A stretch of 64,000 nucleotides of DNA from CAZDVQ01 sp964508975 (GCA_964508975.1 CAZDVQ010000009.1:1-64000), one strand, 5' to 3'; numbered from the stretch's first letter, positions 7,124 through 17,380 are shown. The notes: generated by a model not told the origin, from the letters alone. Numbers and translations: made by a program.

Positions 7124-8107
7124 TTAAACTTGTTGATCATCGATCATCATCGCTTTAAATTGGTTTATTTGCTCGGCGTTGCCTAAAACTACCAATTTCA
7201 TGCGGTTAGTTGGAATAAAACTCAGGCTTGGATTAATCATATAATGCCCATCTTCCCGGCGTATACCGATAATATTGACACCCGTTTTAAATTGGGCATC
7301 CCATTGGCCAATGGATGTATCTTTATACGTAGTTTTTAAGTGGTTGACTGGAATTTCTTCGAAGTTGATATTGTCTTCGCCCATGTTGGAGAGCATATTG
7401 AGGAACTCGCCTACGTTAGGGTTATATATGAGGGTTGTCATGTAGAAACCACCAATTTTTTCGGGCATCACCACCTGATTAGCGCCGGCCCTGATGAGTT
7501 TTCGCTCGGCATTTTCATTTAAGGCTCTACTAATAATCAATAGTTTAGGATTTAACTGCCGGGCTGAAAGTACCAAGAATACATTCTCGGCTTCTTCGGA
7601 AAAGGTAACGAGTAAGGAATGAGCCTTGGATATACCGGCCACCGCCAGGGTTTCATCTTGCGTAGCATTACCCTTGATGTAGAAATAGCTTGTATCTTCA
7701 AGGCTTTCGAGCGCTTTTTCATCGTGCTCGATGATGACAAAAGATTTTTTCTTTTGGCTGAGTTCCGAGGCTACTTGTCGGCCAAATTTACCATACCCGC
7801 AAACGATGATATGCTTGTCGAGTGCATCTATCTTTTGTTGCATACGATAATGTTTGATGAGGTCTTGAAGCTGCCCGTAAACGATGAAAGACGATATGGT
7901 AGTTATGGCGTAGGCAAAAATACCTAGGTTACCAATAATGAGTATAGAGGTAAAAATTTGCCCGGTGGGGGATAGCGGTTTAACTTCGCTAAACCCCACC
8001 GTGCTCAAGGTAATGATGGTCATGTAGAATGCTTCCCGTAGGGAATAGCCCTCCAAGAACATGAATCCAAGCACTCCTGTAATGATAGAGATGGCAATAA
8101 GCGACAA
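7124..8107 (-). CDS. Two-TM potassium channel with RCK (TrkA-N/TrkA-C) domains
   Basis: 327 aa from a TTG at 8107, but the start is doubtful. TM1 (about 2-18), pore helix with filter TVGFSE, TM2, then a TrkA-N Rossmann domain (IIVCGYGKFGRQVASEL) and a C-terminal TrkA-C domain. Role: ligand-gated K+ channel at the inner membrane. The TTG start leaves no residues before TM1. Upstream in the same frame, an ATG at 8186-8188 directly follows the TAG stop of the dehydrogenase gene, but codon 5 is TGA (8174-8176). The reading after it (YTISIKAQNAKLAGYVRQIQ) looks like a normal channel N-terminus. So the gene either carries a nonsense change or starts at a rare ATT. Confidence 0.8.
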   Translation of the reverse strand: MSLIAISIITGVLGFMFLEGYSLREAFYMTIITLSTVGFSEVKPLSPTGQIFTSILIIGNLGIFAYAITTISSFIVYGQLQDLIKHYRMQQKIDALDKHIIVCGYGKFGRQVASELSQKKKSFVIIEHDEKALESLEDTSYFYIKGNATQDETLAVAGISKAHSLLVTFSEEAENVFLVLSARQLNPKLLIISRALNENAERKLIRAGANQVVMPEKIGGFYMTTLIYNPNVGEFLNMLSNMGEDNINFEEIPVNHLKTTYKDTSIGQWDAQFKTGVNIIGIRREDGHYMINPSLSFIPTNRMKLVVLGNAEQINQFKAMMIDDQQV

Positions 8108-8188
8108 CGCGAGTTGAATTTGCCTGACGTAGCCAGCTAGCTTGGCATTTTGGGCTTTAATTGAAATCGTGTATCACTTGGTATCCAT

Positions 8189-9082
8189 CTAGCGTTTGGC
8201 AAAGCTATTTGAAACAATCAATTCTTTGGTACCATGACCCCAGCTGTAAAAACCTTCGCCTGATTTAACGCCAAGTTTGCCAGCGGTAACCATGTTGACC
8301 AACAGTGGGCATGGGGCATATTTGGGCTGACCAAAACCGTCGTGAAGGACGCGAAGAATAGAGAGACACACATCAAGACCAATAAAATCGGCCAGCTGTA
8401 ATGGTCCCATAGGGTGCGCCATGCCTAGCTTCATCACGGTATCAATTTCTTCCACACCGGCTACGCCTTCAAACAAGGTGTAAATGGCCTCGTTGATCAT
8501 CGGCATTAGGATACGGTTTGCGACGAAACCTGGGTAGTCATTCACTTCAACAGGGATTTTATCGAGCAGTTTTGACAAGTCCATTGTTGCTTGACAGGTT
8601 TCATCGCTGGTGGCATAGCCTCGGATAACCTCAACCAGTTTCATGACTGGTACTGGGTTCATGAAGTGCATACCGATAACCTTGTCGGGGCGTTTGGTTA
8701 CAGATGCTATTTTAGTAATTGAGATGGAAGAAGTGTTGGAGGCCAGGATAGCATTTGCTGGGGCGTTTTGATCCATTTCAGCAAATATTTTAAGCTTGAG
8801 TTCCATGTTCTCGGTAGCAGCTTCAACCACGAGATCGGCTTGTTGAACAGCCGTGGCAATGCTTGTGTAGGTTTTGATACAACCCAACGCATTTTGTTTG
8901 TCTTGCTCGCTGATGGCTTCTTTTTTAATCAGCCTATCCAAGCTGCCGCTGATGGTGTTGATTGCTTTTTCTAATGCAGCGCTGCTGATGTCAGCCAAAG
9001 CTACTTGGTATCCTTTCATTGCGAATACTTGTGCAATACCATTACCCATGGTACCTGCGCCGATAACGGTTACATTTTTCAT
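8189..9082 (-). CDS. hbd: 3-hydroxybutyryl-CoA dehydrogenase
   Basis: 297 aa, a normal length. The NAD-binding motif GAGTMGNGIAQVFA is at the start; the catalytic His lies in MHFMNPVPVMKLVEVI and the conserved NDYPGFVANRILMPMINEA follows, with the C-terminal helical domain (GMAHPMGPLQLADFIGLDV). It interconverts acetoacetyl-CoA-type 3-ketoacyl and 3-hydroxyacyl-CoA in fatty-acid or butyrate metabolism. The stop codon TAG abuts the ATG of the next reading frame, so the two genes are likely co-transcribed. Confidence 0.92.
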   Translation of the reverse strand: MKNVTVIGAGTMGNGIAQVFAMKGYQVALADISSAALEKAINTISGSLDRLIKKEAISEQDKQNALGCIKTYTSIATAVQQADLVVEAATENMELKLKIFAEMDQNAPANAILASNTSSISITKIASVTKRPDKVIGMHFMNPVPVMKLVEVIRGYATSDETCQATMDLSKLLDKIPVEVNDYPGFVANRILMPMINEAIYTLFEGVAGVEEIDTVMKLGMAHPMGPLQLADFIGLDVCLSILRVLHDGFGQPKYAPCPLLVNMVTAGKLGVKSGEGFYSWGHGTKELIVSNSFAKR

Positions 9083-9280
9083 GAATTCCAGAGAATTATT
9101 TGGTTAGGTGATAATGAAGCTGTTTAAACTTTTCTCATTTGGCTAAAAATGGTTCTTTTCCGCCCAGGAATCAGCAATTTTCTTGGCAATAACGCTGCTA
9201 TTCCCTCAAAAATTCCGGATACCTGGACGAAAAAACACTCATTTTTATCTCAAACAGAAAAGGCTAAACAGCTTCAATAA

Positions 9281-9315
9281 AAAGCCCGGTGCTACAAAGG
9301 TAACACCGGGCTTTG
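9281..9315 (-). terminator. Intrinsic terminator of secDF
   Basis: Stem AAAGCCCGGTG/CACCGGGCTTT with a T run on the minus strand, 22 nt past the secDF stop. Confidence 0.85.
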
Positions 9316-9336
9316 GTATAAAGAAATTTCAGCGGC

Positions 9337-12300
9337 TTATGCTTTTGATTTCTTTTTGCTGGTAGGTTCAGTTGAATCACTTTCAGCTACAACTTCAGGT
9401 GCATCGAAAGCTTCAAGGTCCTTATTAGGCGTCAAGTCGATTACAACTGGCGTTGCAATGAAGATAGAAGAGTAAGTACCTACGAGGATACCAATCAACA
9501 AGGCAAATGAGAAGCCTTTGATGCCGGCACCACCAAATAAGAACAAGCAAATTACCACGAACAAGGTAGTAGATGATGTCAATAAGGTACGGCTCAATGT
9601 AGTGTTAATCGCTTCGTTGATAACCACCTTAGCATCTCTTGTCCTGTAAGTATTCAAATACTCGCGAATACGGTCGAATACGATTACTGTGTCATTCACC
9701 GAGTATCCAATCACGGTCAAAATCGCAGCGATGAACGTCTGGTCGATTTCAAGCGAGAAAGGAAGGATACCGTGCAACAAGGAGAACATAGCAAGTACTA
9801 CGAGTACGTCGTGGAACAAAGCTACTACAGCACCTGCAGAGAACTGCCAGCGTTTAAAACGAATCAAGATGTACACGAAAATCAACAAGAGTGCAACTAC
9901 GGTTGTTTGCCATGCGCTGTTGCGAATATCATCGGCGATAGTAGCACCTACTTTGTTTTGCGCTTGAACATAACGATTGGTGTTGGCGTCGCCTACAAAT
10001 TCCTCGTTGGTTAAGGTTTTACCGATATGTTTTTCCAAACCTAACTTTAACTGCGCCAAAATCTTAGCATCAGCATCTGTAATGGTATCAGATTGCATGA
10101 AAGAGGTGGTAACCTTAACTTGGTTTGATTTAGAGAATTCTTTTACAACTGGCTTTACTGGTTTGCCATTTTCAACAAAGAAGGTTCCAAGGTCAGCTGC
10201 AAGTGCATCTGTATTTACAGTTGTACCTTCAGGGAATTGAATGGTATAGGTACGGCCACCTTTGAGGTCGACACCTAGCTCGAAGCTACGGGTAAACATA
10301 GAACCAACACCAGCCAAGATTACAACAGCTGATGCGATATAAGCAATTTTACGTTTACCTACGAAGTCAACATTGAATTTGGTCAAGGCGTTGATTGTAG
10401 CTGGCATACCAAAGCTGATATTGCCACCACGAGCTAACCACCATTCGAAGATTAAGCGAGCAACCAAAACGGCTGCGAATACAGAACAAACAACACCAAC
10501 CATCAACACGATACCGAAGCCTTTGATTGGGCCAAGGCCTAACCAAGCCAATATCATGGCGGTCAAGAATGTAGTTACGTTGGCGTCAATGATGGATGAC
10601 ATCGAGTTTTTAAAACCGTCCATCAATGCCGCGTTCATGGCTTTGCCCAGACGTATTTCTTCCCGTATACGCTCGTAAATAATTACGTTAGCATCTACCG
10701 ACATACCGATGGTCAAAACGATACCAGCAATACCTGGTAAGGTTAATACTGTACCCAATGATGACAATGAAGCCAGGATGAAGAACAAGTTGGCAATCAA
10801 GGCTAAAACGGAAACAACACCTGCTGTTGAGTAGTAACCAATCATGAACAACATAACCACTACGAGGCCAAGGGCCATAGACAATAAGCCCGCACGGATA
10901 GTTTCTTTACCCAATGATGGACCTACTTCGGCTTTCTCGATGATTTTAGTTTTTGCAGGAAGCTTACCAATGTTCAGGATGTTTGACAAGTCGTTAGCTT
11001 CTGTAGCGGTGAAACTACCAGAGATTTGTGAGTTACCACTGGTAATAGCTTCATTTACAAATGGCGCTGATTGAACCTGGTCGTCCAAAACGATAGCGAT
11101 TGGGCGTTCGATGTTTTTCTGGGTTAAATCACCCCACAAACGAGCACCTTCTTCAGTCATACGCAATGAAATTACGTCTTCGCCAGTTGTTTGGTCTTTG
11201 TCTGCACGGGCGTTATCAACCATGTCGCCATCCATTGGGGCAGTACCTTCAGTTGGTACTTTAATGGCGTATACTTCGTATTTGCTGGTATACTCACGAG
11301 ATTTGATGTCGCGAGTAGGGGTAGAACTCAACAGGAACTTCACGTCGGTTGGCAACAAGGTTTGAGCTAGTTCGCCACGGAGCATGCGCAATACGCGAGC
11401 AGTGTCTGCTGCTTCAACAATACCGATGTTTGCTGCACGGCCTTGGCTTGGGTCAAGGATAACAGGTTCCATCTTGCTGAATAATGGGCCTTTTTGGAGA
11501 CCAGCTAGGCTAGATGTATCAGCTTTTGCAGTGTCAACTGTTGCAACTTTTGAAGAATCAATTTTTGGAGTAGCGCTTGAGTCAACTTTAGCTGAATCAG
11601 TTGCTGGAGTAGCAACATCAGTAGTTTTGGTATCAAGTGCTTTATCTAAAGCCATCAATTGGTTACCTAACTCGTTGCCCAGGTATACTTCGTAGAACTC
11701 CAACTTAGCAGATGCTTGGAGGAATTTCTCTGCACGTTTTGGGTTTTTAACGCCTGGAAGCTCAACGGTGATACGGTCAGTTGATTTATCCAAGAAAACG
11801 GTAGGCTGCGTTACACCAAACTTGTCGATACGTTTCTTCAACAAGTTGTAGGTTTCTTCAACTTTAGAGTTTGCTTTCTCACGAATAACCTTAAGCACTT
11901 GAGCATCAGTTGATTCTACGTTAATCTCTTCTTGGAGGGAAGGGTTATTGACGAAAACCATAGCCAAGTTATTGGCTCCTGCAGCTTCTTTGTAGGCTTC
12001 AACAAACAAAGTAATAAAGTCGGCTTGCGAACTTGCTTGGCGTTTTTTAGCCTCGGCAATTGCTTGGCGGAATTTATCAGAAGTATTGTTGTTGGAGAGG
12101 TTAACGAGGAAATCCTCGAGGTCAACCTGCATTACCACGCTCATACCACCTTGAAGGTCAAGGCCTAAGGCAATTTGCTGGCGTTTCAAGTCCTCGTAGG
12201 TGTATTTTACTACACCGAGGTTGAGCACAGTTTTCTTCGAAACTGAGTCGAGGTAAAACTGCTCCGCTTGGCTGAGGAGGATGTCTTTTTCTGATCCATT

Positions 12301-12438
12301 GGCGTTTGCAGCCAATTTAGATGCGTACTGTTTAGCTTTTTTCTCTACATTACGTGTAGGGACAATCAGCAAAAGCTGATAAACGGACACCAACAACATG
12401 GCTGCCGCAAAAAACTTGATAATGCCTTTACCTTGCAT
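9337..12438 (-). CDS. secDF: Fused protein translocase subunits SecD-SecF
   Basis: 1033 aa. The SecD half has LGLDLQGGMSVVMQV (about 75-90), a large periplasmic domain, then TM helices with GIVLTIGMSVDANVIIYERI. The SecF half starts with GVDLKGGRTYTIQFPEG and has GYSVNDTVIVFDRIREY. It uses the proton gradient to help Sec-exported proteins across the inner membrane; the fusion is usual in Bacteroidota. A low-complexity Thr/Asp/Ala/Lys/Ser insert (about 255-310) sits in the periplasmic domain. The C-terminus ends in a Lys-rich tail. It should serve the T9SS cargo proteins here, which need Sec first. Confidence 0.95.
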   Translation of the reverse strand: MQGKGIIKFFAAAMLLVSVYQLLLIVPTRNVEKKAKQYASKLAANANGSEKDILLSQAEQFYLDSVSKKTVLNLGVVKYTYEDLKRQQIALGLDLQGGMSVVMQVDLEDFLVNLSNNNTSDKFRQAIAEAKKRQASSQADFITLFVEAYKEAAGANNLAMVFVNNPSLQEEINVESTDAQVLKVIREKANSKVEETYNLLKKRIDKFGVTQPTVFLDKSTDRITVELPGVKNPKRAEKFLQASAKLEFYEVYLGNELGNQLMALDKALDTKTTDVATPATDSAKVDSSATPKIDSSKVATVDTAKADTSSLAGLQKGPLFSKMEPVILDPSQGRAANIGIVEAADTARVLRMLRGELAQTLLPTDVKFLLSSTPTRDIKSREYTSKYEVYAIKVPTEGTAPMDGDMVDNARADKDQTTGEDVISLRMTEEGARLWGDLTQKNIERPIAIVLDDQVQSAPFVNEAITSGNSQISGSFTATEANDLSNILNIGKLPAKTKIIEKAEVGPSLGKETIRAGLLSMALGLVVVMLFMIGYYSTAGVVSVLALIANLFFILASLSSLGTVLTLPGIAGIVLTIGMSVDANVIIYERIREEIRLGKAMNAALMDGFKNSMSSIIDANVTTFLTAMILAWLGLGPIKGFGIVLMVGVVCSVFAAVLVARLIFEWWLARGGNISFGMPATINALTKFNVDFVGKRKIAYIASAVVILAGVGSMFTRSFELGVDLKGGRTYTIQFPEGTTVNTDALAADLGTFFVENGKPVKPVVKEFSKSNQVKVTTSFMQSDTITDADAKILAQLKLGLEKHIGKTLTNEEFVGDANTNRYVQAQNKVGATIADDIRNSAWQTTVVALLLIFVYILIRFKRWQFSAGAVVALFHDVLVVLAMFSLLHGILPFSLEIDQTFIAAILTVIGYSVNDTVIVFDRIREYLNTYRTRDAKVVINEAINTTLSRTLLTSSTTLFVVICLFLFGGAGIKGFSFALLIGILVGTYSSIFIATPVVIDLTPNKDLEAFDAPEVVAESDSTEPTSKKKSKA

Positions 12439-12634
12439 TGTAAGTTGATAATTAAGGAGTTAGGTTTTATATTTCTAAATCGCTTAGTTTAAAGCGAGTG
12501 CAAATATACGTTTTTTCGGTATTTCAGCGCTTTTTACTAAATATATTGTGTTTTTACTGAACTTTTTTGGAAGAGCTATATGATGGGATACAACCTAAAC
12601 GTTTCATAATAACACTTTGTAATAGATTGATATT

Positions 12635-12780
12635 GCGCTAGCTGGCCGGAGTGCAGCCGCGCAGCGGCTGGTGCGAAGCACGGAGCAACGCGAACCTCGA
12701 AGAGCTCCGTAAGGGAGCAAAGCGACCGCACGAACCACGAAGGACAGCGGCGACCGCCCCAGCGGGCGCAGCGCCCAAAA
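12635..12780 (-). repeat. GC-rich extragenic repeat, copy D
   Basis: Minus strand begins TTTTTGGGCGCTGCGCCC and contains the family hairpins (GTGCTTCGCACC, AGCCGCTGCGCGGCT). The 190 bp between secDF and this repeat (12439-12634) show nothing recognisable apart from a probable AT-rich promoter region. Confidence 0.7.
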
Positions 12781-12823
12781 AGAAAAACATTTATTGATTT
12801 ATCAAAAAGATAAACATGTGCCT

Positions 12824-15571
12824 ATGAAACTACTTTACAGCTTTTTACTGCTTTTTGTTTGCTGGCAAGTGCCGGCGCAATCATTTTTTTCGGTATTCCG
12901 AAATAGTTATGTGGGGAACGATATGTTTGAAACAGATAGCTCGTTGGTATTTTGGACTTCAAATAACCAACAGATTACTTACAGTCATGTTGATTTACAA
13001 GGTAATTTACAAGGCAAAACTACCTTGAGTGCAACACAAGTTGGTCAAACCAACTGGGCTGTTTTGCAGCTCCACGATACCGCTTTTTATTTTTTGGGTA
13101 ATTTTATTACACCTAATGGAAACGGAGTTAGTTGGAATAAATGTAACCATGATGGCCAAATTGAGTGGACATTGCGGGATTCATTTCAGTACAACTATTT
13201 TACCGGAGAGGCTTATCTCTTAGAACATCCAAGTGGTAAGGTAACTGCACTCTACAATAATGTTTATACCCGATTTGATTCGGTAGGGCAGGTTTTATGG
13301 CGGCGCAATTACGGCGGGGAGGAGGTTTACAAAATGCTAGCCGTAGGCGATAGTACATTAGTCTGGAAAGAATCGGGCCTTTACCTCATGGACGGCCAGG
13401 GATTAAACCTGCAACTTATTTACCAATCGTTTTACCAGCAGCCTCAATATGCGCATTTCGCCGAATACCAATCAGGTCACTTTGTATTTGCACACCTAGC
13501 TCAAACTAGCGGGGGGCTCCATCTTGTTCGCTTCAATTTTGATGCGGGCTTACAGCTTGACGACACCCTTTTGCTAAATACTGCGCTTAATCAAAATACT
13601 GCTTATTTTTTGAACAGGGGAGATACCTTGTTTGTACTTCAGCGCACAGTACCCAATTGGACGGGCAACTGGCCATCTGTTTTTACATTTTTAACGGTGT
13701 CTATTCCTGACATGGCGTATACCATGATACAAAAAGAGACCCATTATCAAGTTATTCCGCAACTTGCCCGAAATGGCGGTTTTTACATGTATGGTTCTTT
13801 TTCTATGGATAATGCCTATCTGGCTTGGCTGCCTGATTTTGACAATTACTTACCACAGGGTATTTCAACGGGTCATATTTATTTTGATGCAAACGGGGAT
13901 TGCCAACAAGCTTACAACGAAAGGTCGCTGGGCCACAGCTTGATAACCTTAGAACATCAATCATCTGGTCAAGAGCATTATATCCTAGCTCAATCAGATG
14001 GAGGATTAATCGCACGTTTAGATACCGGGGCCTATACCGTTGACTGGCTCTCAACAAGGCCCGCCATGACCATAGATTGTCCAGCTGACACCAGCTTTGT
14101 CCAAGACCAATCCAGTGGTCTTCAGCTTGCTATACAGTCAACATTGAACTGCGAGGAGCCTACCGTTGATATTTTCATGAGCCCTGCAAGGGCTGGAAGG
14201 GATAGTAGACTCAGGTTAATCGTTCAAAACAGGGGGACCGTTAATTTGTCGTCAATACAAGTACAATACCTTGACTTGAAATTGAATCCATATCTCGAAA
14301 TCCAGTTTGCCTCTGTGCCATACACCAAGATAACGCCCGATTTCTACCGCTTGACCCTGAACTCGTTCAATAGCAATCTCCCCATCAATTCAAGTATAAC
14401 TGTTGACTTAACCGTTAGGGTGGCTACCAACACCCCACAAAATTATGAACATTTTGTGGAAGCTCGCTTAAGTTCCGAGCAGGCTTGTAACTACGACCCC
14501 TGGTGGGATGGCTCAGATTTAACGGTAACTGGCACTTGCTCCAACAACCTAGCTAGTTTTAGTATTACAAACTCTGGCTGGGGCAATATGGTAGAATCCG
14601 TTCAATATCACCTCTTTGAACGTAGTACCTTGTTGCAGCAAGGTATGCTTCAATTACAAGTAGGCGAGGTGTTTAACTTGACGCAGGCCGTTAATGGCCA
14701 GGCACTTCGTTTGCAAGTAGCCCAAACCAACCACCACCCCTTGAAGAATATCCGGCCTTCGTTTACCTTGCAAACTTGCCCGCAAATGCTCAATAACGCA
14801 GAAATGGGCTTCCCGCTTAACGATGCAGCTCCATCTAGCGCGATGTATTCCAGGAGAACTATACCCATTACAACAGTTGCAGGTGGTGCCGAGGTTAGCG
14901 CCATTCCTTATGGTCTGGGACCTGACCGTGTAATACTTCCCGGGGAGGAAATACGCTACACTTTAAGGGTTCAAAACCCTCTGAACCGGGTAGCAACAAC
15001 CGTGGTCATTTACGATACCCTAGATTCTAACCTAGATATTAGTACTTTGCGCTTGGTACATATTAGCCATCAGCATATTGTCGAGCTTCTAGACAACCAA
15101 ATACTCAAAATTACTTTGCAAGATGCAAATTTGGTACGTTACGTTGACAACCCTATCACCTGCCAGGCTTACGTGGTATTTTATATAAAGGCCAAGACCG
15201 ATCTGCCCGACGGGACGATTATCCAGAACAGGATGTCGGCAATTTTCAATAATACATATTCTGCCGCCAATTATTGGCATACCATCAATCCTGTAGCGCC
15301 TATTTGGAATAGCTCAGGTGAGGTACTTACAGGTTTGTTTCCTAGCTTATCGCCCAACCCTGCATATCATGCCTGCTATTTTGAGCAACAAGGTCAAGTG
15401 CTTGCTTATGATTTGTACAGCTTGGATGGGCTTATGATTCAAGCTGAAACCCAATGCTCACCCGGTCAAAACAAAATTTCACTTGAATACCTGCCACAGG
15501 GAATCTACATCGTTCAGTTTACCTTGTTGGATGGCCGTAAAGCGACAAGCAAAATCGTTCATCTCAAATAA
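12824..15571 (+). CDS. Large secreted T9SS cargo protein with DUF11/DUF7619-like domain
   Basis: 915 aa from the ATG that opens a signal peptide (MKLLYSFLLLFVCWQVPAQS). The N-terminal 350 residues look like a propeller of weak repeats (GDSTLVWKESGLYLMDGQG and others). A GHIYFDANGDCQQAYNERSL segment (about 357) is an SdrD-B-like start, followed by two conserved repeat domains; the second (about 690-820, ILPGEEIRYTLRVQNPLN, TVVIYDTLDSNLDISTLRLV) matches the DUF7619 kind seen before sorting domains. The last 80 residues (LFPSLSPNPAYHACYFEQQG, YLPQGIYIVQFTLLDG) form the T9SS domain. The next gene starts 10 bp later, so they are an operon. Function unknown, probably surface or secreted. Confidence 0.8.
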   Translation: MKLLYSFLLLFVCWQVPAQSFFSVFRNSYVGNDMFETDSSLVFWTSNNQQITYSHVDLQGNLQGKTTLSATQVGQTNWAVLQLHDTAFYFLGNFITPNGNGVSWNKCNHDGQIEWTLRDSFQYNYFTGEAYLLEHPSGKVTALYNNVYTRFDSVGQVLWRRNYGGEEVYKMLAVGDSTLVWKESGLYLMDGQGLNLQLIYQSFYQQPQYAHFAEYQSGHFVFAHLAQTSGGLHLVRFNFDAGLQLDDTLLLNTALNQNTAYFLNRGDTLFVLQRTVPNWTGNWPSVFTFLTVSIPDMAYTMIQKETHYQVIPQLARNGGFYMYGSFSMDNAYLAWLPDFDNYLPQGISTGHIYFDANGDCQQAYNERSLGHSLITLEHQSSGQEHYILAQSDGGLIARLDTGAYTVDWLSTRPAMTIDCPADTSFVQDQSSGLQLAIQSTLNCEEPTVDIFMSPARAGRDSRLRLIVQNRGTVNLSSIQVQYLDLKLNPYLEIQFASVPYTKITPDFYRLTLNSFNSNLPINSSITVDLTVRVATNTPQNYEHFVEARLSSEQACNYDPWWDGSDLTVTGTCSNNLASFSITNSGWGNMVESVQYHLFERSTLLQQGMLQLQVGEVFNLTQAVNGQALRLQVAQTNHHPLKNIRPSFTLQTCPQMLNNAEMGFPLNDAAPSSAMYSRRTIPITTVAGGAEVSAIPYGLGPDRVILPGEEIRYTLRVQNPLNRVATTVVIYDTLDSNLDISTLRLVHISHQHIVELLDNQILKITLQDANLVRYVDNPITCQAYVVFYIKAKTDLPDGTIIQNRMSAIFNNTYSAANYWHTINPVAPIWNSSGEVLTGLFPSLSPNPAYHACYFEQQGQVLAYDLYSLDGLMIQAETQCSPGQNKISLEYLPQGIYIVQFTLLDGRKATSKIVHLK

Positions 15572-15580
15572 TACTACACC

Positions 15581-16519
15581 ATGAAAATATTATTTACTGC
15601 AATCCTGGCCTTTTATGGCTTTTACCTCCAGGCCCAAAGCAGCTACCTCGGTTTCGATGGTAGCGATTGGGGCTGGCCGCCCATTACTTTCAGCATTGAT
15701 ACGATTAGCGATAGCACCAACATTTGGCGCGTTGGACCACCGCAAAAAAATACCTTTACAAGTGCTTACTCTGCACCAAACGTTATTGTAACCGATACGC
15801 TGTTGCCGTACCCCATCAATAACCATTCGTTTTTCGAAATGGATTTCCCCATCGACAACTGGGGCTCACCTTGGCCATATTACTATTTAAATTTTCAACA
15901 TGTGATGGACGTCGATCCAGGCGAAGGCGGCTGGATTGAAGCTTCCTACGATCTTGGCCAAACTTGGCATAATATCTTTTCCGACCCTAATACCATCGTG
16001 GCCGTGGAAGGTTACAATACAGTGAGTTATTTAGCCAACGGCGAAATCGGCTGGCAAGGCCCCAGTTCTTGGCAAACTACAACCATCTGCTGGATTAACG
16101 CCGCCGGCAACTGGTGGTCGCAAAATAACTTGATTAAATTGCGTTTCCATTTCGTGTCGGATAGTGTCCAAACCAACAAGGATGGCTGGATGCTCGACGA
16201 TTTCAATATGTTTGGCTTTATTATCCATGTTACCGAACGCCTCATGGATGAAGGTGCCCCGACTGCCCTTTTCCCTAACCCATCTAGTGAATACCTCAAC
16301 GTGTATTTCCATGATGAAGCCGCTGGAAAGACCACCATCTCGGTTTGCTCGGCCACTGGCCAGTACCTTTACACTGCTCATGAAGGCTATAAATCTAGCG
16401 GGAATTTTAGCTGCACGCTGCAACGCAATCAACTGCCCGAACAAAACGGTATATATATGTTGCGTATCGAAAAACCTTCGGGTTCAGTTGAATATCAACG
16501 CTTTGTAATACATCACTAG
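15581..16519 (+). CDS. Secreted T9SS cargo protein
   Basis: 312 aa with signal peptide MKILFTAILAFYGFYLQAQS. The middle reads like a jelly-roll (MDVDPGEGGWIEASYDLGQT, SDSVQTNKDGWMLDDFNM), a layout frequent in Bacteroidota surface proteins with MAM- or peptidase-associated modules, without catalytic residues I can name. The C-terminal 80 residues (LFPNPSSEYLNVYF, NGIYMLRIEKPSG) are a sorting domain. It follows the larger cargo gene by 10 bp and is closed by a strong terminator. Confidence 0.75.
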   Translation: MKILFTAILAFYGFYLQAQSSYLGFDGSDWGWPPITFSIDTISDSTNIWRVGPPQKNTFTSAYSAPNVIVTDTLLPYPINNHSFFEMDFPIDNWGSPWPYYYLNFQHVMDVDPGEGGWIEASYDLGQTWHNIFSDPNTIVAVEGYNTVSYLANGEIGWQGPSSWQTTTICWINAAGNWWSQNNLIKLRFHFVSDSVQTNKDGWMLDDFNMFGFIIHVTERLMDEGAPTALFPNPSSEYLNVYFHDEAAGKTTISVCSATGQYLYTAHEGYKSSGNFSCTLQRNQLPEQNGIYMLRIEKPSGSVEYQRFVIHH

Positions 16520-16533
16520 AGACTTAACCACAA

Positions 16534-16575
16534 CAAAAAAAAGCAGCATGGGACTCTCCCATGCTGCTTTTTTTT
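16534..16575. terminator. Bidirectional intrinsic terminator
   Basis: Long stem AAAGCAGCATGGGA/TCCCATGCTGCTTT with A and T runs on both sides, between convergent genes ending at 16519 and 16601. ATTCATAGTTCATAGTTCAT heptamer DNA follows at 16576. Confidence 0.9.
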
Positions 16576-16600
16576 ATTCATAGTTCATAGTTCATATCTC

Positions 16601-17380
16601 CTATCTCTTCTTAATGTCTTTCATCGCCAATTTAAACGATGGGGCACCCATTACATAAGGCGCAATCTCGTAGGCATTGTATTGAAACAACACGCTATCA
16701 CCCAGTATGCCAAAGTTGTCGGTCACGAAAAAGCCTTCTTCAAAGCCGTAATAGCCTAGGGCCATCAAATCGCCATCAGCCGGAATTTGGTTGGCCTTGC
16801 GGAAGGCATCCTCACATTGATCGAGGAAACTATTAAGGTCAGCCACCCAGTTTTCAACGCTTACTTTTCGACCATCTTTCTTGAAAAAGCTCTGATATTC
16901 AACGGTATAGTTAGGGTGTGCACCGCCAAGAAAACTATCAAAGGTGCCGCCGAGGGTAATATAATCGGCATCCTCAAACTCGATGGTTGCGTTACCGTTT
17001 AAGGTCCAGGGGCCCGCGGCGTCAGGGAACTCTTTGACAAATTTGTCATGCGCCTGTACAAATAAATCCGCAGCTTCTTCCAGGGTTTTAGCCTGGCTGC
17101 TTTCCTCTAGATTTTCGGCGCTGAAAGTCAGCAAAAAGTCTGTAATATGTTGATTTACACTGTCGCAGTAAGCTTGTTCGCCTTTCAATACAGGGTATTT
17201 CAGGTTAAAGCTTGCCCCGTTCGACTCCGGGTTGCCGCTGGTTTCGCTCGTTTTTTCAATGGTATTCCACGCCATTTCGGTCTTGGCAGCTTCCGTTGTA
17301 CCGGGAACGCTAGCGTTTTCCTTGCAGGCTTGGGTCAACAAGCTCAGGCCAAGGCCCATCCAAATTAGTTTTTTGTTCAT
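16601..17380 (-). CDS. DUF3298/DUF4163-type lipoprotein
   Basis: 259 aa. The N-terminus MNKKLIWMGLGLSLLTQACK is a lipoprotein signal (lipobox LTQAC). The body fits the RsiV-like DUF4163 plus DUF3298 pair: a beta region with YPVLKGEQAYCDSVNQHITD, then GGAHPNYTVEYQSFFKKDGR and the closing NAYEIAPYVMGAPSFKLAM, the signature ending of DUF3298. Such domains occur in anti-sigma factors and in lipoproteins of unknown role. Anchored in the envelope; no partner gene adjacent. Confidence 0.75.
   Translation of the reverse strand: MNKKLIWMGLGLSLLTQACKENASVPGTTEAAKTEMAWNTIEKTSETSGNPESNGASFNLKYPVLKGEQAYCDSVNQHITDFLLTFSAENLEESSQAKTLEEAADLFVQAHDKFVKEFPDAAGPWTLNGNATIEFEDADYITLGGTFDSFLGGAHPNYTVEYQSFFKKDGRKVSVENWVADLNSFLDQCEDAFRKANQIPADGDLMALGYYGFEEGFFVTDNFGILGDSVLFQYNAYEIAPYVMGAPSFKLAMKDIKKR

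Noticed and set aside
8174..8176. TGA read as a sense codon (alternative genetic code)
   Set aside because: TGA ends other genes here, for example the RloA-like gene at 56584 and the ileS leader peptide.
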